9,402 nt of DNA from Thermoanaerobaculia bacterium. GTDB lineage: Bacteria > Acidobacteriota > Thermoanaerobaculia > Gp7-AA8. Shown here one piece after another: positions 1-8,351 of this stretch. Where the stretch lies: NCBI GenBank assembly GCA_017883215.1, contig JADGOA010000126.1:1-9402 (forward strand), written 5' to 3'. How positions within the stretch are numbered: position 1 is the stretch's first letter; each line of letters begins with the position of its first letter. The translations under genes were made by a program, and so were the position numbers. The notes beneath the pieces were generated by a model. The model did not search any database. It was not told where the DNA came from and worked only from the letters and a program-made list of their open reading frames with translations.

Positions 1-1
1 G

Positions 2-178
2 GGATTCGTGGAGCAAGTCGCGCAGATGCAGCAACTTGCGCGATTCACACGCTTTGTCATCCCGAGCTGCCGGAGCCGCGGAGCGGCGAAGGACAGTGAG
101 GGATCCCCCGCACTCCCGGGGTGGCGGGGGATTCCTCGCCGCGCTCCACCCCTCCGGGGTTCCGCCGGCTCGGAATGA
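2..178 (+). CDS. Possible 3' end of a plus-strand gene (weak)
   Basis: The plus-strand frame beginning at base 2 is open from the window edge to a TGA at 176-178. Its first part reads like ordinary protein (GFVEQVAQMQQLARFTRF). From about base 55 onward the frame runs through a palindromic repeat and the residues look like translated repeat. If real, it is the C-terminus of a gene convergent with truB, with its last roughly 40 codons supplied by the repeat. I do not recognise a family. It could equally be chance, since high-GC frames stay open easily. The upstream sequence is needed to decide. Confidence 0.2.
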   Translation, partial: GFVEQVAQMQQLARFTRFVIPSCRSRGAAKDSEGSPALPGWRGIPRRAPPLRGSAGSE

Positions 179-180
179 CA
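55..180. repeat. 126-bp imperfect palindromic repeat downstream of truB
   Basis: The outer arms at 55-73 (TGTCATCCCGAGC...) and 162-180 (...GCTCGGAATGACA) are complementary at 16 of 19 positions. A nested inner stem pairs 98-111 (GAGGGATCCCCCGC) with 124-137 (GCGGGGGATTCCTC) with one mismatch. The left arm is followed by the motif GCCGCGGAGCGGC, which recurs twice upstream of orn. The element fills nearly all the space between the truB stop codon and the left edge, so transcripts of truB would run into this hairpin. It has no T-run, so a terminator role is only possible. The form is that of a dispersed non-coding palindrome; copies elsewhere in the genome cannot be seen from here. Confidence 0.7.
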
Positions 181-183
181 ACC

Positions 184-1116
184 CTACCCCGCCAGAACCA
201 CCTTCGGCTTCACTTCGACCGGGCCGCCTTCGCGGAGGACGTTCACCACCTCGCCGATGGCGACGAGCTGGTCGTGCGGATTGCCGAGGGCGAGGAGATC
301 CCCTTTGTGCACCGGGACCGGAGGAACCATGATCACCGCCTGGCCGCTCATCATCTTTCCCTGCTGTGCCCAGTCGATGCGGAGTTTCTCCAGCGGCAGA
401 TCGATCGCGGAGAGCGACTGGAAGTGCGGCGGCGTCAGAATCGCATCCGGACCCGATTCGGCGAGCTTGTCGAACGGGATGGCGCTGTCGACGTGAAAGT
501 TGCCGATCGCCGTCCGCCGCAGCGACTTGAGATGTGCGGGGATACCGATCGACTCGCCGAGGTCGTACGCCAGCGAGCGCATGTAAGTACCGGCCGAGGA
601 TCGCACTCGGAAATGCACGACCGAGCCATCGACGGAAAGAATCTCGAATTCGTGAACGGTGACGCGCTTGGGAGTGAGCACCACCGCCTCCCCCTTCCGC
701 GCCAGCTCGTACGCGCGAACGCCCTGAATCTTCTTCGCGGAGAACGCCGGCGGCATCTGCTCGATCTCGCCGCGAAACTTGGCCACGTGCGGCGCGAAGT
801 CGACGTGTTCCACGCTCTGCGCGACCGGATCGCTGGCCGGTGTTCCGGCGGCGTCGTACGAGTCGGTGGCCCATCCGAACTGGATGGCCCCCTCGTATGT
901 CTTCTCCATCCCCATCAGGTAGGCCTGGAGACGCGTGGCCTTGCCGACGCAGAGGACGAGCAGGCCGGTGGCGAGGGGATCGAGCGTTCCGGTGTGCCCC
1001 GCTTTCTTGACTTTCGCGCGGCGGCGAAACTTGTCTACGACGTCGTGCGAGGTAATGCCGGAAATCTTGTCGACGAGGAGAACTCCGTCGATCTTCTGGG
1101 TGGGTTCAGGTCTCAT
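184..1116 (-). CDS. truB: tRNA pseudouridine(55) synthase TruB
   Basis: TruB converts U55 of the tRNA T-loop to pseudouridine in the cytoplasm and also helps tRNA folding. The 310-residue product matches the usual length (E. coli about 314). Visible landmarks are the N-terminal GVLLVDKISGITSHDVV, the catalytic box GHTGTLDPLATGLL with the nucleophile Asp46, KTYEG around Tyr74, the SSAGTYMRSL segment with Tyr178 and Arg180, and HLKSLRRTAIGNF near 195-207. Residues from about 250 would form the small C-terminal PUA-like domain. The ATG at 1116 places the first conserved block where expected; the leader has only a weak purine stretch (GAGAG). truB normally follows rbfA directly, but here the divergent gene orn lies between them, so truB must have its own promoter in the repeat-filled gap upstream. 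Confidence 0.97.
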   Translation of the reverse strand: MRPEPTQKIDGVLLVDKISGITSHDVVDKFRRRAKVKKAGHTGTLDPLATGLLVLCVGKATRLQAYLMGMEKTYEGAIQFGWATDSYDAAGTPASDPVAQSVEHVDFAPHVAKFRGEIEQMPPAFSAKKIQGVRAYELARKGEAVVLTPKRVTVHEFEILSVDGSVVHFRVRSSAGTYMRSLAYDLGESIGIPAHLKSLRRTAIGNFHVDSAIPFDKLAESGPDAILTPPHFQSLSAIDLPLEKLRIDWAQQGKMMSGQAVIMVPPVPVHKGDLLALGNPHDQLVAIGEVVNVLREGGPVEVKPKVVLAG

Positions 1117-1132
1117 GGTCTCTCAACGTTCG

Positions 1133-1159
1133 GCATGGGGCATGGGGCATGGGGCATGA
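1133..1159. repeat. Heptamer tandem array GCATGGG upstream of truB
   Basis: Three tandem copies of GCATGGG (1133-1139, 1140-1146, 1147-1153) are followed by a variant GCATGAG (1154-1160 in the same register). The array begins 16 bases upstream of the truB start codon, so it probably lies in or next to the truB leader. The same heptamer, as GCATGAG, recurs in the gap upstream of rbfA. Tandem heptamers can gain or lose copies by replication slippage, which here would change leader length but not the coding sequence. Confidence 0.8.
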
Positions 1160-1238
1160 GTGCGTCGCCTTATCCCCATCTGCGGCGCGTAGGATAGTTC
1201 ACTCTGCGACGATGCGCGCAAAATGACACTCCGCCGAG

Positions 1239-1345
1239 TCGCGGAGCGGCCGACGGGAAGCCGCGGAGCGGCGAGATCTAAGTAGCCCAGGGCGTGAGCC
1301 CTGGGGGCGAGCGGATCGAACGAATCGTGAGCCGCGGAGCGGCGA
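1239..1345. repeat. REP-like palindromes between truB and orn
   Basis: The 16-bp motif AGCCGCGGAGCGGCGA occurs at 1259-1274 and 1330-1345, and again at 74-89 inside the left-edge repeat; a diverged version, GTCGCGGAGCGGCCGA, starts at 1239. Each copy is a mini-hairpin with a GCCGC/GCGGC stem and a GGA loop. Between the two full copies lies a perfect 8-bp stem, CCCAGGGC (1286-1293) with GCCCTGGG (1298-1305), closing a GTGA tetraloop of the GNRA type. Together these occupy most of the 298-bp divergent truB-orn gap. In the rest of that gap I see no convincing promoter box, so the promoters of both genes remain unplaced. Confidence 0.7.
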
Positions 1346-1414
1346 CATCTTGCGTTCAGCCATCTCCCGCCGCTTCTGGCGCAACCGCACGCGCTCGGTC
1401 AAAATGCGCGCGTC

Positions 1415-1978
1415 ATGACGAAGCGAAGCAAGAAGCATCTTGTATGGATCGATTGCGAGATGACCGGGCTCGATCCGGCGCGCGATGTGCTCATCGAGAT
1501 CGCCACCCTCATCACCGATTACGATCTGAACGTCGTCGCCAGAGGCCCCGATCTGGCCATTCGGGCGAGCGAGGCGCGGCTCGCGAACATGGACGCGTGG
1601 AACCGTCGAACGCACCGCAAGAGCGGCCTCCTCGATCGCATTCGTACCGAAGGCGTGAGCACGGCTGAAGCCGAGCGGCAGACGCTCGCGTTCGTGAAGA
1701 AGTACTGCTACGCGCGGACCGCGCCGCTCTGCGGAAACACGATCGGCCAGGACAAACGGTTCCTCGCCCGCTACATGCCCCGCCTGCACGAATTCCTTCA
1801 CTACCGCGTGATCGACGTGAGCACGATCAAGGTGCTGGTGAAAGAGTGGTACGGCGGCAAGGTTGAGCCTCCCGAAAAAGACGACGAGCATCGCGCACTC
1901 GCCGACATCGAAGCCTCGATCGCCGAGCTGGCGTTCTACCGGAGGAAGGTCTTCGTGAAGCCGCGAAGGCGACCGTAG
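1415..1978 (+). CDS. orn: Oligoribonuclease Orn (DEDDh 3'-5' exonuclease)
   Basis: Orn degrades 2-5 nt RNA fragments, including linear pGpG from cyclic di-GMP breakdown, to mononucleotides, as a cytoplasmic homodimer. The 187-residue product carries the full DEDDh set: Asp13 and Glu15 in WIDCEMTGLD, Asp113 in GNTIGQDKRF, and His159 with Asp164 in EHRALADIEASIAEL. The family segments MDAWNRRTH and HYRVIDVSTIKVL are also present. Length is close to E. coli Orn (181). The start at ATG 1415 places the WID box near residue 11 as usual; no Shine-Dalgarno sequence is visible upstream. This is the only confident plus-strand gene in the window, divergent from truB and convergent with rbfA. Its TAG stop codon lies inside the left arm of the palindromic repeat that follows. 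Confidence 0.97.
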   Translation: MTKRSKKHLVWIDCEMTGLDPARDVLIEIATLITDYDLNVVARGPDLAIRASEARLANMDAWNRRTHRKSGLLDRIRTEGVSTAEAERQTLAFVKKYCYARTAPLCGNTIGQDKRFLARYMPRLHEFLHYRVIDVSTIKVLVKEWYGGKVEPPEKDDEHRALADIEASIAELAFYRRKVFVKPRRRP

Positions 1979-2069
1979 GGCACGGCTGCGCCGTGCCGAA
2001 TTCCCGTGGGCGGTTCGGCCGGCTGGTTCCCCACCCACGAAGGTTCGGCACGGCGCAGCCGTGCCCTAC
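1975..2069. repeat. Composite palindrome, copy 1 (orn-rbfA junction)
   Basis: Two 26-bp arms, 1975-2000 and 2044-2069, are perfect reverse complements and enclose a 43-nt loop. Each arm is itself a hairpin: GGCACGGC, a 3-nt loop, then GCCGTGCC. Inside the loop CGTGGG (2005-2010) can also pair with CCCACG. The element spans almost the whole gap between the convergent orn and rbfA stop codons and contains the orn TAG. By position it could act as a bidirectional terminator or transcript 3'-end stabiliser, though there is no T-run. An element with identical arms occurs at 2956-3064. Confidence 0.9.
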
Positions 2070-2074
2070 GGAAC

Positions 2075-2470
2075 TCACTCTTCGTCGCTCTCGTCGCTCT
2101 CGCCTCCGCCCTTCGGCTCCGGCTCTGCTTTCGGCATCACCTTCTGCAGCAGATCCTCGATTCTCCCCGCGCGGATCGGCGTGTCGTCGTACTTGAACTC
2201 GAGGTCAGGGGTGAAGCGAAGGTGGATGCGCTGTCCCAGAGCGTGCCGGATGCGGCCGCGCGCGTTCTGCAGCGCTTTGACCGTCGCCTTCGCTTCCTCC
2301 TCCGTCAATGAGCTGAGAAAGACGCGGGCGAGGTGAAGGTCAGGGCTGACCTCGACCTCCGTGATGGAGGTGAGGCCGAGGGAAATGTCCTTCACGTCGT
2401 GGCGAAGGACCTCGACGAGCGCGTTGCGGATCATCTCGCCGACCCGGGAAGTTCTGCGTGTCTTCTTCAT
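2075..2470 (-). CDS. rbfA: Ribosome-binding factor A
   Basis: RbfA binds the immature 30S subunit and supports 16S rRNA 5'-end maturation and cold adaptation. The 131-residue product has the single KH-like domain: the opening KKTRRTSRVGEMIRNALVEVL, the segment LTSITEVEVSPDLHLARVFLS at about 33-53, and RIHLRFTPDLEFKYDDT at 81-97. It ends in an acidic tail (GGGESDESDEE), not part of the core fold. I chose the ATG at 2470 because family members begin right before this basic helix and GGTGG sits just upstream. A longer frame opens at 2515, but its ATG falls inside a heptamer repeat and its extra 15 residues match nothing in the family. The gene lies about 100 bp downstream of ylxP in the same direction, so the two are probably co-transcribed. 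Confidence 0.95.
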   Translation of the reverse strand: MKKTRRTSRVGEMIRNALVEVLRHDVKDISLGLTSITEVEVSPDLHLARVFLSSLTEEEAKATVKALQNARGRIRHALGQRIHLRFTPDLEFKYDDTPIRAGRIEDLLQKVMPKAEPEPKGGGESDESDEE

Positions 2471-2498
2471 CGTTCCACCATCGGCCCGCCGAACGGCG

Positions 2499-2576
2499 GC
2501 ATGAGCCAGCGGCATGAGGCAGGGGGCATGAGTGAAGCACCCTCATGCCTCATGCCTCATGCCCCACACGTCATGC
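2499..2576. repeat. Inverted heptamer array between ylxP and rbfA
   Basis: GCATGAG occurs at 2499-2505, 2512-2518 and 2526-2532. The complementary CTCATGC occurs in tandem at 2542-2548, 2549-2555 and 2556-2562, with a variant GTCATGC at 2570-2576. The two sides form a hairpin: 2512-2532 is complementary to 2542-2562 at 19 of 21 positions around a 9-nt loop. The ylxP stop codon (2571-2573) lies within the last unit. In the ylxP-rbfA transcript this would be a strong stem-loop between the cistrons, which could stabilise the upstream message or lower read-through into rbfA. Confidence 0.8.
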
Positions 2577-2891
2577 CCCGGTGATCCCCAGCGCCACCTC
2601 TTCGTCGAAGGCTAGCTTCTCGCTCGTCCACCCGGTCAGCTCGCCGTCGACGTTCGATTCGATGAAGTCGATGATCTTCTCGAGCTGGGCATCGGCGCCG
2701 GCGTCGTCGAGCGCCACGAACGATATCCCCAAACGCGCCCGCTGATGAAGATCCTGCATGCCCACCTCGGCTGCCGAGATCTCGAAACGCGAGCGCAGCT
2801 TGTCGCGCAGCGACTTCACCACCATCCGCTTCTCCTTCAGCGACTGTGCGTACTCGATGTGGATCTCGAAGAGGGCGACGGCGACGAGCAT
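2571..2891 (-). CDS. ylxP: DUF503 family protein, YlxP-like
   Basis: This is a small cytoplasmic protein of the DUF503/YlxP family, which is typically encoded between infB and rbfA and is suspected to help ribosome maturation; its exact role is not established. The 106-residue product shows the family pattern: a first strand MLVAVALFEIHI, the SLKEKR box (17-22), SLRDKLRSRFEISAAEVG (27-44) and QDLHQRARLGISFVALD (46-62). I chose the ATG at 2891 because members begin with this strand and an AGGA stretch is close upstream, although the spacing is short. The frame is open further up to an ATG at 2942, which would add 17 charged residues atypical for the family. rbfA follows on the same strand. The usual infB is absent; acnA lies upstream instead. 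Confidence 0.88.
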   Translation of the reverse strand: MLVAVALFEIHIEYAQSLKEKRMVVKSLRDKLRSRFEISAAEVGMQDLHQRARLGISFVALDDAGADAQLEKIIDFIESNVDGELTGWTSEKLAFDEEVALGITGA

Positions 2892-2955
2892 GTCCTGACC
2901 CAAACGCAGCGAGTGCCGACATTCATCCAATCGGCGCATCATGAACCGAAGACGC

Positions 2956-3064
2956 GTAGGGCACGGCTGCGCCGTGCCGAACTCCCGTGGGGTGGGCGGC
3001 TGTTGATGCAGTCACACGCGGCGCGACGAACAACCAGGTTCGGCACGGCGCAGCCGTGCCCTAC
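2956..3064. repeat. Composite palindrome, copy 2 (acnA-ylxP gap)
   Basis: The 26-bp arms at 2956-2981 and 3039-3064 are perfect reverse complements and identical to the arms of copy 1 at 1975-2069. The loop is longer (57 nt against 43). Similarity extends past the left arm: 2956-2991 matches 1975-2010 with one mismatch, and AGG precedes the right arm in both. The rest of the two loops has diverged. It begins 28 nt after the acnA stop codon, so it would form a strong hairpin at the acnA 3' end and separate acnA from ylxP. Copies 1 and 2 together bracket ylxP-rbfA. Confidence 0.9.
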
Positions 3065-3092
3065 CGTCCGATGTACGTTCGCGCGAAAGCCT

Positions 3093-5978
<2,886 letters not shown>

Positions 5979-5982
5979 GCTG

Positions 5983-5988
5983 TCCTCA
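5983..5988 (-). promoter_or_regulatory. Ribosome binding site of acnA
   Basis: The minus strand reads TGAGGA followed by CAGC and the ATG at 5978. It is the clearest Shine-Dalgarno sequence in the window and fixes the acnA start. Confidence 0.7.
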
Positions 5989-6101
5989 GCGTCCAGGATG
6001 GGTGAGAACTCGACCTCGAGCAGGTCAGTTTCGCTCCCCCCGACCCGGGTTGATTTTTGTGGCGCGCAGAGAGGAAGTCAGGTCGACTCGCGCCCGGATT
6101 C

Positions 6102-6116
6102 GGAGTGTATCACTCC
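6102..6116. promoter_or_regulatory. Perfect palindrome upstream of acnA, possible operator
   Basis: GGAGTG-TAT-CACTCC is a perfect 6-bp inverted repeat with a 3-nt spacer, centred about 130 bp upstream of the acnA start. The minus strand across it reads TGATACACT, which could be a weak extended -10 (TACACT), but no good -35 is placed correctly. The size and symmetry suit a dimeric DNA-binding protein. The rest of the 5979-6128 leader shows no other clear signal. A 15-bp palindrome can occur by chance, so this is tentative. Confidence 0.3.
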
Positions 6117-6121
6117 CCCTC

Positions 6122-6234
6122 CCGGCCAGTTGCTGAGTTGCTGAGTTACTGAGTTGGCCGGGCGGTCCGTTCGCGTGCAGGCCGCGAACTCAGCAACCGA
6201 GTAACTCAGCAACTCAGTAACTCAGCAACTGGGT
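6122..6234. repeat. Inverted octamer array between the LuxR gene and acnA
   Basis: On the left are GTTGCTGA, GTTGCTGA and GTTACTGA (6129-6152). On the right are six octamers at 6187-6234: AACTCAGC, AACCGAGT, AACTCAGC, AACTCAGT, AACTCAGC and AACTGGGT, which are the reverse complement of the left units in a shifted register. 6136-6155 is a perfect 20-bp reverse complement of 6211-6230, giving a large stem-loop with a GC-rich loop of about 55 nt. CCGGCCA (6122-6128) and TGGCCGG (6155-6161) also pair across the left block. The array ends 12 nt from the stop codon of the regulator and lies upstream of the acnA leader. Confidence 0.85.
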
Positions 6235-6246
6235 GGTCGGGCGGCG

Positions 6247-6876
6247 CTACTCCCCTTGGCTCTGCCGCCCCAGAGCCTTGGCGACGAATTCGGCGCGGCT
6301 GTGCATTCCGGTCTTCTCGAGGATGCGCCGGACGTGCGTGCGGAGCGTGTTGGAGGCGATGCTCACGGCCCTGCAGATGTCGTCGCTCGACGACCCGCGG
6401 AGAAGGTGCATGGCCACTTCGCGTTCGCGAGGCGTCAGGGCCCACTTGTCGAGGATCACGTCCTCTTCGATCGCCGCATCGGCAGGCGCCGGCTCGACGA
6501 TGAGGAGCAGCCACCGCTCGCACCCTTTCTCCGAAGCGCGAGAGACGTTGACGTGGTAGCGATTACCGGACGGAAACGCCAGCGTCTGGTTGGGGCTGAA
6601 CTCCGGTCCGCCGGCTCGGTCGATGGAGCGGATCAGACGGGCGATGGGGTGCGTGTGATAACTCTCGAGCAGGTCGCCTCGCAGCGCCTCGCTGTCGAAG
6701 AGCCGCTCGGCCTTGCGATTGAACGGCTGGAGCATGCGGTGTTCATCGACGATGACGATGGCCATCGGCAACCGGCCAAGAGCGGAGCGAAGGGCTTCGT
6801 CGTGGTCGCGCGGTGCAGTAGCCATAGATTTAAGGACTTGTAGAGAAGGAAGATGGAGTTTCGCAAGGACAGACAT
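6247..6876 (-). CDS. PAS-like domain LuxR-type transcriptional regulator
   Basis: This is a cytoplasmic DNA-binding regulator of 209 residues. Counting from the ATG, a PAS-like sensor region spans about 29-130 (opening RLPMAIVIVDEHRMLQPFNR and closing on the strand WLLLIVEPAP). A LuxR/FixJ-type helix-turn-helix follows at about 144-204, with LTPREREVAMHLLRG and the recognition part SIASNTLRTHVRRILEKTG. There is no receiver domain and no phospho-accepting Asp motif, so it probably senses a ligand or redox state directly or works with a partner. I prefer ATG 6876 over the adjacent GTG 6879 because GGGAG (6883-6887 on the opposite strand) is then 6 nt away. It begins 22 nt after the acyltransferase stop codon, pointing to one transcript. 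Its targets are unknown; the acyltransferase operon and acnA are the nearest candidates. Confidence 0.88.
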   Translation of the reverse strand: MSVLAKLHLPSLQVLKSMATAPRDHDEALRSALGRLPMAIVIVDEHRMLQPFNRKAERLFDSEALRGDLLESYHTHPIARLIRSIDRAGGPEFSPNQTLAFPSGNRYHVNVSRASEKGCERWLLLIVEPAPADAAIEEDVILDKWALTPREREVAMHLLRGSSSDDICRAVSIASNTLRTHVRRILEKTGMHSRAEFVAKALGRQSQGE

Positions 6877-6898
6877 CACAATCTCCCGTAACCGGCGT

Positions 6899-8317
6899 TC
6901 ATCCTGCCGGCGCAGCCGTGAGCGCGGCAGCCGTCGCCGGCTCCGTGCTCGCGTCCGGCCAGCCGCGGCGCTTCACCTCCTCGAACGAGAGCAGCGAGCT
7001 GGCGTAATAGTCGCGAACGAGTCTCTCCTTGCTGCTCCAGCACCACTTCCCGTCGTGCAGTTCGATGAGGCGCCGCAGCAGAAGGACCTCGCGCGCGGAG
7101 GACCAGATCCCGGCCCCTGTCTTCTCGCGAAGGAGCGATATGCGGCCGAGGGCCGCACCCTCGATGCGCGCCGCCATTTCGTCATCAGAAAGTGTGACAC
7201 CCTCGCTCTCCGCAAACACTCTCGCCGCCAGCGCCACCGGCGTGACCGGAAGAGCGCGAGAGATCTCGGCCATGACTGCTTCGGCGAGATTCTGCAGGGC
7301 CGGCTTTCGCGTCGCAAAGTCGGGAGAAAGAATGGTGGGCTGCTCCCTGACGAAGTCGTCGACCGAGATCGGCGGCCCGAAACTGACGATTGCGTAGCCG
7401 TATCGTTTGAAGCGCCTGACCATGCTGCGAACTGTGTTCTTGAAGAGGAACTCCAGCGTGGTGTTCAGCTTCTCCAGCTTCGTGGATCGGTCTTCGATGC
7501 CGAGGAGCTCCTCCGTCAGATTGCGATCCTCCAGGACGCGGTCGTAGTTGATGGCGGTGGGAATGATGAAGAGCGGCGCGGTGAACTCGGGATCGCGTTT
7601 GGCGCTCACGATGTAGTCGAGCATGCCGAGCTTCGGCTTGCCGAAGGCGCCGTCCCGGCTCAGCCCCCCTTCGATGAAGATCCCCTGCGTGACGCCGTTC
7701 CTGGTGATGGTGCGGACGAAGTTCGAAAGGATGGCGTGGTAGAGCGGCTCACGATAACGGCGGCGGATGAAATAGGCGCCGAACCACTTGAAGAGATGGT
7801 TCAGCGGCCACACACGAGCCCACTCCCCCACCGCGTACGACAGGGAGATGAACTTGAAGAGCATGTGCGCCACGAGAACGTAGTCGGCGTTCGAGCGGTG
7901 ATTGATGACGTAGACGACCACGCTCCCCTTCGGCGCCCGGGAGTTGAACAGCTGCAGGGGGGCGCGGTCGACCACGGGCCGGTAGAGGAAGTACATGATG
8001 GCCCGGGCGATGGGCGCACCGAAGCGGTAGTAGGCGAGAAGGTTGAACTTGGGGACGATCTCGCGCAGATAGGTCCTGGCCTGTCGCATGGCCTCTTGGG
8101 TGGAGAGGTGATTGTGCTTCGCGTAGTCGCGAACGGCTTCGACGACCTCGCGCGAGGCGAAGACTTCCAGCTCGATGTCGGCGTGCTGGCGCTTGAGCTT
8201 GAAGCGGTCGATGTGGATTCTGCGCGCGCGCTGATACCGCCGGGCGTAGCGTTTTCCGATGGCGAAGCCGATCGCCGCGGCAACGGCCAGAGCCGCGGCG
8301 ACGATTGCGATGTCCAT
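6899..8317 (-). CDS. PlsB-like glycerol-3-phosphate acyltransferase
   Basis: The product is a membrane-bound acyltransferase of the PlsB/PlsC superfamily, probably transferring an acyl chain to glycerol-3-phosphate or a similar acceptor at the start of phospholipid synthesis. The 472 residues open with a membrane helix (about 3-21) followed by a basic stretch. The acyltransferase blocks are in order: NHRSNADY with the HX4D pair His140/Asp145; GAYFIRRRYRE (180-190); FIEGGLSRDG (214-223); and IIPTAINYDRV (251-261). The GAYFIRR and FIEGGLSR forms resemble PlsB more than PlsC. It is much shorter than E. coli PlsB (about 807), lacking most of the flanking regions, so lysophosphatidate or another lipid acceptor cannot be excluded. 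No Shine-Dalgarno sequence is visible before ATG 8317. The PAS-LuxR gene follows after 22 nt. Confidence 0.88.
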   Translation of the reverse strand: MDIAIVAAALAVAAAIGFAIGKRYARRYQRARRIHIDRFKLKRQHADIELEVFASREVVEAVRDYAKHNHLSTQEAMRQARTYLREIVPKFNLLAYYRFGAPIARAIMYFLYRPVVDRAPLQLFNSRAPKGSVVVYVINHRSNADYVLVAHMLFKFISLSYAVGEWARVWPLNHLFKWFGAYFIRRRYREPLYHAILSNFVRTITRNGVTQGIFIEGGLSRDGAFGKPKLGMLDYIVSAKRDPEFTAPLFIIPTAINYDRVLEDRNLTEELLGIEDRSTKLEKLNTTLEFLFKNTVRSMVRRFKRYGYAIVSFGPPISVDDFVREQPTILSPDFATRKPALQNLAEAVMAEISRALPVTPVALAARVFAESEGVTLSDDEMAARIEGAALGRISLLREKTGAGIWSSAREVLLLRRLIELHDGKWCWSSKERLVRDYYASSLLSFEEVKRRGWPDASTEPATAAALTAAPAG

Positions 8318-8351
8318 GGTTGGGGGGAAGTGTAGCGCCGCCGCCCACCCG

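Noticed and set aside
121..1197. 358-codon plus-strand frame opposite truB
   Set aside because: It overlaps truB entirely, shows no recognisable motif and starts and ends in repeats.
1199..2038. 279-codon minus-strand frame opposite orn
   Set aside because: It would keep rbfA and truB on one strand, but the sequence is a shadow of orn, runs through repeats at both ends and has no family features.
2471..2515. Upstream extension of rbfA to the ATG at 2515
   Set aside because: The ATG is part of a heptamer repeat and the added residues do not resemble RbfA; ATG 2470 matches the family start and has GGTGG upstream.
2892..2942. Upstream extension of ylxP to the ATG at 2942
   Set aside because: It adds a charged stretch atypical of the family and has no ribosome binding site; kept only as a less likely alternative.
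6039..6059. Palindrome ACCCGGGT followed by a short T-run, as an intrinsic terminator
   Set aside because: The palindrome has no loop, the T-run is only five bases, and no plus-strand gene ends here.
6713..8335. 540-codon plus-strand frame opposite the acyltransferase and regulator
   Set aside because: Antisense shadow rich in Arg, Asp and Glu with no family motif. It spans two well-supported minus-strand genes.
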